Source: Pontibacter chinhatensis
Lineage (GTDB): Bacteria > Bacteroidota > Bacteroidia > Cytophagales > Hymenobacteraceae
Length of the DNA: 64,000 nt
Assembly (NCBI RefSeq): GCF_900113285.1
Contig: NZ_FOOT01000001.1
Span: 248,001-312,000, forward strand
Direction: 5' to 3'
Shown here piece after piece: positions 43,028 to 51,596 of this stretch. Positions within the stretch are counted from its first letter, which is position 1, and each line of letters opens with the position of its first letter. The position numbers and the translations under genes were made by a program. The notes under the pieces are model-generated. The model was given only the letters and a program-made list of their open reading frames with translations, searched no databases and was not told where the DNA came from.

Positions 43028-45298
43028 ATGAGAAACGCACTACTCCTGTTATTCCTGATCCTAGCCTCCACTGCTCATGCCCAAACCGGCGCTATCACTG
43101 GTCAAGTATCGGTGAATGAGAGGCCTGTCCCCTATGCCGCTGTTATGCTGGTAAACACCAGGTATGGCACCTCAACTGATTTGGAAGGAAAGTATAAGTT
43201 GGAGAACATACCTGTCGGAACCTATGACCTTGTAGTCTCAGCCATAGGATACCGTAAGGTGCAACGCGCTGTGGAGATTTCAGACGTAACTCCGCTTACG
43301 CTGGATATTACTTTGCAGCCGGCAGATGCCACGCTGAATGAGGTGGTGGTAACAGGCACGCGCACGGAGCGCAGGAGGTTGGAAAGTCCTGTTGCCGTGA
43401 ATGTGCTCGACAGCCGTACTTTTAACCTGACGCAATCTAATACACTGGCCGAAGGACTCTGCTTTCAGCCGGGACTGCGCATGGAAACTGATTGCCAGAC
43501 CTGCAACTACACCCAGCTGCGCATGAACGGCTTAGGGGGCTCCTACTCGCAGATTCTGGTGAACAGTCGCCCGATTTTTACTTCGCTTATGAGCTTGTAT
43601 GGGCTGGAACAGATACCTGCCAATATGATTGACCGGGTGGAGGTGGTGCGGGGAGGCGGCTCGGTGCTCTATGGATCCAGCGCCATTGCAGGTACGGTAA
43701 ATATCATCACCAAAGAGCCGAAGGAAAGCACCTATACCCTTTCCACCAATTCCTCACTTACAGACGGCACCGTCTGGGACCACTTTCTCAACGCGAATGT
43801 AAATGCCGTGAACGAGGAGCAAAACGTCGGTGTATCCTTCTTTGCCTCCCACCGCGACCGGGAGGACTACGATGCCAACGGAGATGGTTTTTCGGAATTG
43901 TCGCAGCTCAAGAATAACTCCTTTGGCTTTAATGCCTTCTTCAAACCTACAGAACGCGATGAGGTTGATGTTAACGGCTGGAGCATCTACGAAGAGCGGA
44001 AAGGTGGCAACAAGCTGGACAAACCTGCCGACCAGGCGGACCAGGCAGAGTATCGACTGCACAATATCCTGGTAGGCGGGTTTAGCTGGGATCGTCGGCT
44101 GAGTGACCGTTCTTCCTTCAGTGTCTACGGCTCGGGGCAGAACACCAAACGCACGCACTACACCGGCATAGAGCAATCGGACGGATGGGGTGAAACCAAA
44201 AGCAATACGCTGCAGGGAGGACTTCAGTATAATTATACTTCCCCTGACTTTATGGGAGGCAGCAATACCTTTACAACAGGTATCGAGCACCAGTACGATG
44301 ACACCTTTGATGCGATTGAGGCCTATAACTATCGTATCGACCAGGAGAACAACCTGACGGGTTTATACTTACAAAGCGACTGGGAGGTAAGTCCTGCCCT
44401 GACCATACTTTCCGGGGTGCGGGCAAACAAACACAACAGGATCAGGAACATCATTTTAACACCCCGTCTGAGCGCCCTTTACAAAATCGGTAGCACCACG
44501 CAGCTGCGCGCTTCCTATGCCCGTGGCTTTAAAGCGCCTCAGGCTTTCGAGACAGACCTGCATATCGCCTTCGCCGGAGGTGGCATTTCCCTGATACAAC
44601 TCGACCCAGAGCTAAGAGAGGAAACCTCCAACGCCTTTAACGCCTCGCTGGATTTTAACAAACCGAGTGAGCATATGATCTATGGCTTTACGGTGGATGC
44701 TTTCTACACCCGCCTGCATGATGCGTTTATACTGGAGGAAATCGGCACCGATGCGCTTGGCAACCAGCAACTCCTCCGCCGAAACGGGAGCCATTCTACG
44801 GTAAAGGGCATTACGCTGGAAGGTCGCCTCAACTATGACCAGAAATTCCAACTGGAATCTGGCCTTACTTTGCAACACTCTACCTTTGATGCGCCTGTGG
44901 CCTGGTCTTCGGAACTAGAAGGCACCCGTGACTATCTCCGCACCCCAAATGTGTATGGCTACTATGTACTCACGCTACTGCCGCAAAGCCGCTTCACCAC
45001 TGCCTTTAGCGGTGTGCTGACAGGTCCGATGCAGGTGCCGCACTTCGGCGGAGCGCCCGGCGTGGTGGAAGACGAACTTTATACTTCCCCCACCTTCTTT
45101 GAAAACAACCTGAAACTGGCCTACCGCTTCACTATTCGAAGTATAAAGCAAGACCTGCAGCTAAGCGCGGGCGTGCAGAACATGTTCAACGCCTACCAGA
45201 AAGACTTCGACACAGGCCCCTTCCGCGACAGCAACTATGTGTATGGCCCAGCCCGGCCACGCACCTTCTACTTTGGGCTGAAGTTTGGGTTGATGTAA
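43028..45298 (+). CDS. TonB-dependent outer-membrane receptor
   Basis: This 756-residue receptor has a signal peptide (MRNALLLLFLILASTAHAQ), a carboxypeptidase-regulatory-like domain (about 22-100), a TonB box region (NEVVVTG, 104-110), a plug (120-230) and a barrel to the C-terminal YFGLKFGLM. Three cysteines sit in the plug (Cys145, Cys156, Cys159; ETDCQTCNYTQLRMNGL), so a disulphide or metal role is possible. The plug continues VEVVRGGGSVLYGSSAIAGTVNIITK. It may take up an iron or other metal complex, which would fit the DtxR-like palindrome upstream. The ligand is unknown. Confidence 0.92.
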   Translation: MRNALLLLFLILASTAHAQTGAITGQVSVNERPVPYAAVMLVNTRYGTSTDLEGKYKLENIPVGTYDLVVSAIGYRKVQRAVEISDVTPLTLDITLQPADATLNEVVVTGTRTERRRLESPVAVNVLDSRTFNLTQSNTLAEGLCFQPGLRMETDCQTCNYTQLRMNGLGGSYSQILVNSRPIFTSLMSLYGLEQIPANMIDRVEVVRGGGSVLYGSSAIAGTVNIITKEPKESTYTLSTNSSLTDGTVWDHFLNANVNAVNEEQNVGVSFFASHRDREDYDANGDGFSELSQLKNNSFGFNAFFKPTERDEVDVNGWSIYEERKGGNKLDKPADQADQAEYRLHNILVGGFSWDRRLSDRSSFSVYGSGQNTKRTHYTGIEQSDGWGETKSNTLQGGLQYNYTSPDFMGGSNTFTTGIEHQYDDTFDAIEAYNYRIDQENNLTGLYLQSDWEVSPALTILSGVRANKHNRIRNIILTPRLSALYKIGSTTQLRASYARGFKAPQAFETDLHIAFAGGGISLIQLDPELREETSNAFNASLDFNKPSEHMIYGFTVDAFYTRLHDAFILEEIGTDALGNQQLLRRNGSHSTVKGITLEGRLNYDQKFQLESGLTLQHSTFDAPVAWSSELEGTRDYLRTPNVYGYYVLTLLPQSRFTTAFSGVLTGPMQVPHFGGAPGVVEDELYTSPTFFENNLKLAYRFTIRSIKQDLQLSAGVQNMFNAYQKDFDTGPFRDSNYVYGPARPRTFYFGLKFGLM

Positions 45299-45466
45299 GC
45301 TGAAAGATGGCGGCTATGGACTACCACGCGCTGAAAGCTCGCGGGAGACGAGGTAGGGTATACTTGTGTCCTAATGGCAGGCTTCTGAAGCAGGTGATTT
45401 ATACTCTAGTTTACCTATATTATAAAACTCTCGTACTGTGTGGAGTAATAACCACCCGTATAGCAT

Positions 45467-45931
45467 ATGGCCTTTTTCAAAGACAGAATTCTGGCTACAC
45501 ATGATACCTGGAGCCTTACCATCTTGCGCATCTTTCTCGGGCTGATAATGTGGCCGCACGGGGCTCAGAAACTGTTGGGCTGGTTTGGGGGCGCCGGACC
45601 GGCCGCCTTTATGCAGTCTTTCGAGAAAGTATCCGGATTGCCCGGTTGGCTGGGCTGGTTCGTGATCATCATTGAAGCCGTGGGCGCCATCTGCCTGATT
45701 CTCGGCTTTTGGGTGCGCCTGTGGGGGCTCGCCTTCATCGGCCTTTTTGTGGGGATTATACTTGCTATACACCTGCCCTACGGTTTCTTCATGAATTGGG
45801 GCGGCAATCAGGCCGGTGAGGGGTACGAATACCACCTGCTGGTAATCGGTATGGCCTGGGCGCTCGCAGTTGGCGGTGCCGGCAAACTCAGCATCGATCA
45901 GACCATGGCTAACCAGGAAAGAAGGTTTTGA
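45467..45931 (+). CDS. DoxX-family membrane protein
   Basis: This 154-residue inner-membrane protein of the DoxX family has four hydrophobic spans and the family start LRIFLGLIMWPHGAQKLLGWFGG. It ends in a short polar tail. DoxX proteins are linked to redox stress and thiosulphate or quinone chemistry in various bacteria; the role here is not known. It lies alone. The 168 bp before it contain a motif copy and a small hairpin-like piece, with no gene. Confidence 0.9.
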   Translation: MAFFKDRILATHDTWSLTILRIFLGLIMWPHGAQKLLGWFGGAGPAAFMQSFEKVSGLPGWLGWFVIIIEAVGAICLILGFWVRLWGLAFIGLFVGIILAIHLPYGFFMNWGGNQAGEGYEYHLLVIGMAWALAVGGAGKLSIDQTMANQERRF

Positions 45932-45968
45932 GAGTTAAAAAGTTAGAGAGTTTGGGAGTTTTAGAAGT
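45932..45968. repeat. Short dispersed repeat, copy 2
   Basis: AGTTAGAGAGTTTGGGAGTT matches the complement of part of 30184-30235. It overlaps the DoxX downstream region and ends in an AAGTATA copy. Confidence 0.5.
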
Positions 45969-46006
45969 ATAAAATCAACCAAAATCTAACACCTAATTAC
46001 CAACCA

Positions 46007-46594
46007 CTAAACTTTTCCCAGAAGCCTGGCCACGTACTTGCCGATGATGTCGAACTCCAGGTTAACGGTGGTGCCGGGCTTTACAGTGTGCAGGTTGGTG
46101 TGCTCGAAAGTATAAGGGATGATGGCTACCGAAAAGTGGTCTTCCTGCGAGTTTACTACCGTCAGGCTGATGCCGTTCACGCAAATAGAGCCTTTCTCCA
46201 CGGTTACATTGCCTTTGCTGGCATCATAGCGGAAGGTAAAGAGCCAACTGCCGTTTTCGTCACGCACTTCCTTGCACACCGCCGTCTGGTCCACGTGGCC
46301 CTGCACCACGTGCCCGTCAAAGCGGCCGTTGGCTTGCATGCAGCGCTCCAGGTTCACCGCATCCCCTATTTGCAGCTCGTTCAGGTTTGTTTTCTTCAGC
46401 GTCTCGTCAATAGCCGTTACCGTGTACGCATCCCCGTTTATACTTACCACCGTCAGGCAGACGCCGTTGTGCGCCACACTTTGGTCTATCTTTAGCTCGT
46501 TGGTAAAAGGACTGGTCAGGGTAAAATGCTTGTTGGTGTTCTCCTGCCGGATATCGGTTAAGCGCCCTAGCGCCTCTATGATGCCAGTAAACAT
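46007..46594 (-). CDS. ribE: Riboflavin synthase, alpha chain
   Basis: This 195-residue enzyme makes riboflavin from two molecules of 6,7-dimethyl-8-ribityllumazine. The N-terminal MFTGIIEALGRL is the family hallmark. Two lumazine-binding repeats are visible (about 1-90 and 95-190), with GVCLTVV and GISLTVV as matching strands and VQGHVDQTA in the second. The gene is isolated and divergent from pcm. The 232-bp spacer has no RFN riboswitch that I can recognise; it does have a palindrome (46631-46669). Confidence 0.95.
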   Translation of the reverse strand: MFTGIIEALGRLTDIRQENTNKHFTLTSPFTNELKIDQSVAHNGVCLTVVSINGDAYTVTAIDETLKKTNLNELQIGDAVNLERCMQANGRFDGHVVQGHVDQTAVCKEVRDENGSWLFTFRYDASKGNVTVEKGSICVNGISLTVVNSQEDHFSVAIIPYTFEHTNLHTVKPGTTVNLEFDIIGKYVARLLGKV

Positions 46595-46630
46595 AGTCTC
46601 GGGTTGAAATATGAAAGTAAAAACCGTGCC

Positions 46631-46669
46631 TTTGCTTAAGCAAGTGCGCGGGCGTTTTGTTTAAGCAAA
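46631..46669. promoter_or_regulatory. Palindromic candidate operator between ribE and pcm
   Basis: TTGCTTAAGCAA (46632-46643) is a perfect 12-bp palindrome. Its left part TTTGCTTAA is repeated in inverted form as TTAAGCAAA at 46661-46669. The spacing and half-sites would suit a dimeric regulator. Function is not shown. Confidence 0.35.
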
Positions 46670-46826
46670 ATTAGCAGGATTCTTGCTATGCCGGGATGCT
46701 AAGGCAAATTAAAAGCGAGAAAAAGGCAGAATACCAGGATTAATTGCCCCCGGATGCTTATTTTCGCAAACCTCCCCTCCCCAGGGGCAGTAAAGTTACA
46801 GTAAGGACCTCACAGTTTTAAAGATC

Positions 46827-47486
46827 ATGCAAACCGACACGTACAGGCACAAAGGCATGCGCCGGGCTTTGGTAAAACAACTGCGCGACAAAGGCATCCG
46901 CGATGCGCGCGTGCTGGCTGCCATCGAAACTGTACCGCGTCATTTCTTTTTCGACAAAGCTTTTCTGGAGCAGGCCTACCAGGACAAGGCCTTCCCGATT
47001 GGCGAGGGGCAAACCATTTCCCAGCCCTATACCGTGGCTTTCCAGTCAGAGCTGCTGCGCCTCAGACCAACTGACAAAGTGCTGGAGATTGGCACCGGTT
47101 CGGGCTACCAGTGCACCGTGCTGCTGCAGATTACGCCTAACGTGTATACCATAGAGTATAATCGCCCGCTCTACGAGAAGGCCCGCCTGTTCTTCCGCAA
47201 GCATAACCTAAAACCTCATACCTTTCATGGCGATGGCTCCCAGGGCCTGCCTGCTTATGCCCCGTATGATAAAATTATCGTGACAGCCGGTGCGCCCATC
47301 GTGCCGAAAGAGCTGTTGCGCCAGCTAAGTATAGGCGGTATACTGGTGATTCCGGTTGGCGACGAGAAATCGCAGAAGATGCTGCGCATTACGCGCGTGG
47401 AGGAAAACGAATTTACTAAGGAAGAGTTCAGCGACTTCAAGTTCGTGCCTCTGTTGGGGCGTTCCGGTTGGAGCGGCGCAGAATAG
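46827..47486 (+). CDS. pcm: Protein-L-isoaspartate O-methyltransferase
   Basis: This 219-residue enzyme repairs damaged aspartates by methylating L-isoaspartyl groups with S-adenosylmethionine. The N-terminal part (LRDKGIRDARVLAAIETVPRHFF) and the signature FPIGEGQTISQPYTVAFQ are typical, and the SAM-binding motif VLEIGTGSGYQCTVL is at about 84-98. The C-terminal VGDEKSQKMLRITR fits as well. The thioesterase gene follows, its preferred start lying 72 bases after this stop. Confidence 0.94.
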   Translation: MQTDTYRHKGMRRALVKQLRDKGIRDARVLAAIETVPRHFFFDKAFLEQAYQDKAFPIGEGQTISQPYTVAFQSELLRLRPTDKVLEIGTGSGYQCTVLLQITPNVYTIEYNRPLYEKARLFFRKHNLKPHTFHGDGSQGLPAYAPYDKIIVTAGAPIVPKELLRQLSIGGILVIPVGDEKSQKMLRITRVEENEFTKEEFSDFKFVPLLGRSGWSGAE

Positions 47487-47526
47487 CCAATCCGAAGTAT
47501 AATTTTATCCTTTGCGGCAGGCAGCG

Positions 47527-47534
47527 TATCTTTG
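47527..47534 (+). promoter_or_regulatory. -7 promoter element for the thioesterase gene
   Basis: TATCTTTG fits TAnnTTTG, 24 bases before the start codon. A TTTG at 47511-47514 is closer than the usual -33 spacing, so the promoter is only half supported. Confidence 0.5.
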
Positions 47535-47557
47535 CGCCGATCATACAACAATCTGGA

Positions 47558-48091
47558 ATGCGTAAACAAAAGAAAGTATCTGATTCCTATGTCATCATGA
47601 CGGAGCTGGTGCTCCCTAACGACACCAACACCCTGCACAACCTGATGGGTGGCCGCATGATGCATTGGATGGACATTGTATCGGCCATTGCGGCGCAGAA
47701 GCACTCAAACCGCATTGTGGTAACGGCCTCTGTCGACAATGTTTCGTTTGCTGAAAGTATAAAACTGGGCAATGTGGTGACGCTCGAAGCCAAAGTTACC
47801 CGTGCCTTTAACTCCTCTATGGAGGTGCACATCGTAGTGTACGCCGAGGATATCCCGAGTGGCAAGAAAGCCATGTCCAACCAGGCCTTCTTCACCTTTG
47901 TGGCGGTAGACCAGCTGGGCAACCCAATCGACGTGCCGGAGGCTATTCCGGAAACAGAGGAAGAGATCAGGCTTTACAACGATGCCTTGCGTCGTCGCCA
48001 ACTGCGCCTGGTGCTGGCCGGCCGCATGAAGCCACGCGAGGCAACCGAGCTTCGTTCCCTTTTTGACATCAAAGAAGACGAGAAAGAATAG
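47558..48091 (+). CDS. Acyl-CoA thioesterase (hotdog fold)
   Basis: This roughly 177-residue cytosolic hotdog-fold thioesterase hydrolyses acyl-CoA to free acid and CoA. The start at 47558 (MRKQKKVSDSYV) is used because the longer frame to 47468 overlaps pcm and has no homology style. The motif LPNDTNTLHNLMGGRMMHWMDIVSAIAAQKH with the catalytic Asn/Asp region, and SVDNVSFAESIKLGNVV are characteristic of the YciA/BFIT-like group. It is followed after 6 bases by the next gene, so they share a transcript. Confidence 0.9.
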   Translation: MRKQKKVSDSYVIMTELVLPNDTNTLHNLMGGRMMHWMDIVSAIAAQKHSNRIVVTASVDNVSFAESIKLGNVVTLEAKVTRAFNSSMEVHIVVYAEDIPSGKKAMSNQAFFTFVAVDQLGNPIDVPEAIPETEEEIRLYNDALRRRQLRLVLAGRMKPREATELRSLFDIKEDEKE

Positions 48092-48097
48092 GTATAG

Positions 48098-48736
48098 ATG
48101 ACTAAGCTACAGGCCGATATCAGCCACGAGTTTTTGAAGAACTTTATTACTGAAACCATTTATGTGGTGGAGGGAGATATGGCTGCGCCTGTACCCGAAA
48201 CAGTTCCGGAGGAAGTGGACGCCACTTCCCCGGCTACCGTAGCTGCCCCCACCCCAACCATAGCTCCTGAGCCTGCTCCTGCCAAGCAGGGTGTGCACGA
48301 ACTGCCCCGGATTCCGAAGAAAGAGCCGGTCGCTGAGCCGAAAAAGTATAAAGTTACCGGCCAGAACGGGAAAGGCGTGGTGGTTCTGGTGACGCTGCCT
48401 GAAAACGAGTTTGTACAGCTGACGCAGTTGCAGTTCCTGCAGAAGATTCTGGCGTCCATTGGCCTTCAGCCAACGGATGTGGCTTACGTGAACAATGTTT
48501 CAGGTGAGATCGCCCTGTTTGAGGACTTGCAAAAACAGCTACAGGTTAACTATATTATCAGCTTTGCCAGCCGTATTGAGACTTCGCTCCCGCACGAGCG
48601 CTTTACACTTTACAATCCGGTAACCGTTGGCAACGTGCCGGTAGTATTCTCGCAGGCGCTGAACATGCTGGAGAATAACGTGGAGCATAAGAAACTGCTG
48701 TGGGGGGCCTTGCAAAAGGCTTTTGGCTTGGTATAG
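48098..48736 (+). CDS. Conserved protein of unknown function with Pro/Ala-rich linker
   Basis: This 212-residue cytosolic protein has a short N-terminal helix segment (MTKLQADISHEFLKNFITETIYVVEG), a Pro/Ala/Glu-rich linker (about 30-75), and a globular C-terminal part (about 85-212, VVVLVTLPENEFVQLTQLQFLQKILASIGL...). It ends with a KKLLWGALQKAFGLV tail. It lies 6 bases after the thioesterase gene, which suggests coupled expression, but no shared pathway is evident. I do not recognise the family. Its stop TAG lies in GTATAG, close to another motif copy. Confidence 0.8.
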   Translation: MTKLQADISHEFLKNFITETIYVVEGDMAAPVPETVPEEVDATSPATVAAPTPTIAPEPAPAKQGVHELPRIPKKEPVAEPKKYKVTGQNGKGVVVLVTLPENEFVQLTQLQFLQKILASIGLQPTDVAYVNNVSGEIALFEDLQKQLQVNYIISFASRIETSLPHERFTLYNPVTVGNVPVVFSQALNMLENNVEHKKLLWGALQKAFGLV

Positions 48737-48771
48737 CAAGTATAAATTAGGGGTCAAAATCTCTAAGGTAA

Positions 48772-48822
48772 AAGTATAAAAAGAGCGGCCTCCCTAAACA
48801 GGAGGCCGCTCTTTTTATACTT
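48772..48822. terminator. Bidirectional terminator with a perfect 22-bp inverted repeat ending in the motif
   Basis: The arms 48772-48793 and 48801-48822 are perfect complements; the outermost nine bases are AAGTATAAA on the left and TTTATACTT on the right, and the inner part is AGAGCGGCCTCC. Loop is 7 bases. It lies between the unknown gene and the convergent TlpA-like gene, with a second copy of the motif directly after it at 48826. Confidence 0.93.
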
Positions 48823-48840
48823 GGTTTATACTTGTTAGGC

Positions 48841-49977
48841 TTAGTTCTGCCCCAGGAGTAACGACTCCAGTTTTTGCTCCAGTTCTTCGCCACGCAGGCC
48901 CTTGGCCACAATTCTTCCTTCCGGATCTAGCAGCACTGTTTGCGGGATAGCCGTTACGTTGTACAGTCCGGCAGCAGCGCTCTCCCATCCTTTCAGGTCG
49001 GATACCTGCGGCCAGGTTAGTTTGTCTTTCTCAATAGCAGCCAGCCACTTCTCCTCCGACTGGTCCAGCGAAACGCCGAAGATTTCAAAACCCTTGCCTT
49101 TGTCTTTCAGCTTGTTGTACATGCGCACCACGTTGGGGTTCTCCTTGCGGCACGGTCCGCACCAGCTAGCCCAGAAGTCGATCAGCACATACTTGCCACG
49201 CAGCGAAGAGAGTGATTTTGTAGTTCCGTCAGGACTTGGCAGAGTGATCTCAGGAGCTACCTGGCCCACAGCAGTGCTGCGGTGCGGCTGCAGGCGCTCG
49301 TTTACCAAGGTGGTATACTTTGAGTTCGGGATATGCTGGTTGTAGAGCGTAGCCATACTATCGGCAAAGGCAAAATCATTTACCGGATCTATCAAACTGG
49401 CAGTACCGAATGCGGATACTACTGATTTCGGGTGCTTTGCCAGGAAGTCCTTAATCTGGTTTTGCAGCCTGAAGTACTCGCTTCTGAGGCGTTCTGCTTC
49501 TTCATTATTGCCCTCTTGCATAGCCTTTGCGAAATCCTGCTCCAACCCTGCCTGCTGCTGACGAGTGTCGTTCACCAGCTTATTCAGCTCCAGAAACAGC
49601 TTCGACTCTTCCGAACCTTCCACCTTGGCGGTTCCGTTCAGGTCGCTGGCGTCGGCCTCTACTTCAATCTTGCCCTCTTCTACTACCAGCATCACCCCGT
49701 TTTGCTGATCCAGCGCGATGCGGTAAAAGGTCGGTTCCTGTACTTTACCTGTAAAGGAAAAGGTGCCTTCGGCACTCAGTTCGGCTGTGTCGCGGGGTTC
49801 GAAGCTACGCTCGCCCAGCTCAAAAAGGTAAATCTGACCAGGGGTTGCGTTGCTGAGCTTGCCCTGGATAGTATAGCTGTTCTCGCCGTTGGTGGCAGGT
49901 TTGTTACCTTGGCAGCTTGCAAGTATGGCAGCAGCGGAGGCCGCAACTACAATCGACTTTAGGTTCTTATGCAGCAT
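48841..49977 (-). CDS. TlpA-family thioredoxin-like lipoprotein with DUF4369 domain
   Basis: This 378-residue lipoprotein has a signal peptide ending AILASC. An N-terminal DUF4369-type domain (about 30-130) and a helical spacer lead to a thioredoxin fold (about 240-375) with the redox motif WCGPC (FWASWCGPCRKENP). It is expected to reduce or exchange disulphides in the periplasm. Common in Bacteroidota. The stop of gatB lies 2 bases upstream of its start on the same strand, so they are probably co-transcribed although unrelated in function. Confidence 0.93.
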   Translation of the reverse strand: MLHKNLKSIVVAASAAAILASCQGNKPATNGENSYTIQGKLSNATPGQIYLFELGERSFEPRDTAELSAEGTFSFTGKVQEPTFYRIALDQQNGVMLVVEEGKIEVEADASDLNGTAKVEGSEESKLFLELNKLVNDTRQQQAGLEQDFAKAMQEGNNEEAERLRSEYFRLQNQIKDFLAKHPKSVVSAFGTASLIDPVNDFAFADSMATLYNQHIPNSKYTTLVNERLQPHRSTAVGQVAPEITLPSPDGTTKSLSSLRGKYVLIDFWASWCGPCRKENPNVVRMYNKLKDKGKGFEIFGVSLDQSEEKWLAAIEKDKLTWPQVSDLKGWESAAAGLYNVTAIPQTVLLDPEGRIVAKGLRGEELEQKLESLLLGQN

Positions 49978-49979
49978 GT

Positions 49980-51437
49980 CTATGCGTTTAGTTTCTCTCT
50001 TAATATCTGGTTGGTCACTTTCGGATCGGCCTTGCCTTTGGTTTTCTTCATGATTTCGCCCATAAACATGCCAATCAGCGACTGTTTGCCAGCCTTGTAT
50101 TCCGCTACCTTGGCCGGGTTCTCATCCAGCACTTCCTGCACTAGCTGCCCTAACTCGTCAGAGTTTGACTCCTGCAGCAGGTTTTGCTCCTCGGCCACGC
50201 GCTGAGCGGTGTACTCCGGATGCTCCAGCATGAATGGGAAGATCTTCTTGGCCGCCACCGAATGGCTCACCTTGTTCTCATCTACTAAAGCAATTACCTG
50301 AGCGATTTGTTCCGGCTGCAACGGGAAGTCCTTGATGTGCAGCTGCAGCTCGTTGAGGTATGACTTTACCGGACCCATTACCCAGTTAGAGGCAGCCTTG
50401 TAGTTCTGCGTATGCTTGGCGAGCTCCTCAAAGTATAAAGCTACCTCCTTGGCGTCTGTCAATACGGCTGCATCATACTCCGGCAGACCCAACTTCTCTA
50501 CAAAGTTCTTGTAAAGCTCCTGTGGCAGGCTCGGCATCGCAGCTTTCACAGACTCGAGCCACACCTGCTCGATGATCAATGGCGGCAGATCCGGCTCCGG
50601 GAAGTAGCGGTAATCGTTCAGTGTTTCCTTCGAGCGCATGGCTGTGGTGGTTCCGGTATTGGCATCGAAGTTGCGGGTTTCGCCTTCTACCTTGCCGCCA
50701 TTCTCCAGCACCATGATCTGACGCTCGATCTCGTGCTCAATCGCGCGCTGCACGTTGCGGAAGGAGTTCATGTTCTTCACCTCCACCTTTGTGCCCCACA
50801 ACGAGGAGCCTTTCAGCATCACCGAAATATTAGCGTCGCAGCGCAGGGAGCCCTCCTCCATGTTGCCGTCGCAAATTTCCAGGTACTTCACCAGGCGCTT
50901 GATCTCGGTCAGGTAATTGTAGGCTTCCTCAGAGTCGCGGATATCCGGCTCCGACACGATCTCTATCAAAGGTACACCGGCACGGTTAAAATCCACCAGC
51001 GTTTCCACCTCTCCGGGCAAGTGCATCGATTTACCGGCATCTTCCTCCATGTGAATGCGTGTGATACCTATTTTCTTTTCGTTACCCTCCGCATCCTTTA
51101 TCAGGATATGACCATGCGTACAGATTGGTGTTTTGTCCTGCGTGATCTGGTAGCCTTTTGGAAGGTCCGGGTAGAAGTAGTTCTTACGGGCATACACGTT
51201 ATGCCTGGTGATCTCGCTGTTGGTGGCTAGCCCCATTTTCACAGCCATCTCCACCACACGCTTGTTCACGCGCGGCAACGTACCTGGGTGACCCAGCGTG
51301 ATTGCGCTCAGGTTGGTGTTGGGTAGCATGCCATACTCTGTTGAGTCGGAGGAGTAGGCTTTGCTTTCAGTGAGCAGCTGTGCGTGTACCTCTAATCCAA
51401 TAATGGCTTGATATTTATCTCTTATCGCTTTATCCAT
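49980..51437 (-). CDS. gatB: Asp/Glu-tRNA amidotransferase subunit B
   Basis: This roughly 485-residue subunit of GatCAB converts mischarged Glu-tRNA(Gln) or Asp-tRNA(Asn) to the amide. The start at 51437 (MDKAIRDKYQAIIGLEVHAQL) fits the family; the longer frame to 51497 runs into AT-rich repeat. Typical parts are IGLEVHAQLLTESKAYSSDS, YFYPDLPKGYQITQ, IEIVSEPDIRDSEEAYNYL and a C-terminal YqeY-like tail region (EVLDENPAKVAEYKAGK ... GQLVQEVL). gatA and gatC are not in the window. Confidence 0.96.
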   Translation of the reverse strand: MDKAIRDKYQAIIGLEVHAQLLTESKAYSSDSTEYGMLPNTNLSAITLGHPGTLPRVNKRVVEMAVKMGLATNSEITRHNVYARKNYFYPDLPKGYQITQDKTPICTHGHILIKDAEGNEKKIGITRIHMEEDAGKSMHLPGEVETLVDFNRAGVPLIEIVSEPDIRDSEEAYNYLTEIKRLVKYLEICDGNMEEGSLRCDANISVMLKGSSLWGTKVEVKNMNSFRNVQRAIEHEIERQIMVLENGGKVEGETRNFDANTGTTTAMRSKETLNDYRYFPEPDLPPLIIEQVWLESVKAAMPSLPQELYKNFVEKLGLPEYDAAVLTDAKEVALYFEELAKHTQNYKAASNWVMGPVKSYLNELQLHIKDFPLQPEQIAQVIALVDENKVSHSVAAKKIFPFMLEHPEYTAQRVAEEQNLLQESNSDELGQLVQEVLDENPAKVAEYKAGKQSLIGMFMGEIMKKTKGKADPKVTNQILREKLNA

Positions 51438-51596
51438 TTGTTTAATGATTAATGACGAATGAATAATGAGTAATCTTTTTCGACTCTCATTAATCATTCC
51501 TCATTATGAATTCATCATTACTACTTATCTGTATTTCTTATAATTAATGATTAGTGAGGAATGACTAATTTATCACTCCACATCATTAATTATTCA
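51438..51596. repeat. AT-rich repeat between gatB and alaS
   Basis: This 159-bp gap is made of variants of ATTAATGATTAATGA, ATGAATAATGAG and their complements, giving a long imperfect inverted repeat end to end. I see no gene. Such repeats are widespread in Bacteroidota intergenic DNA. It may affect the gatB/alaS transcript, but this is inference. Confidence 0.6.

Noticed and set aside
46595..46826. FMN riboswitch upstream of riboflavin synthase
   Set aside because: I looked for the RFN element sequence blocks and found none on the minus strand of the spacer.
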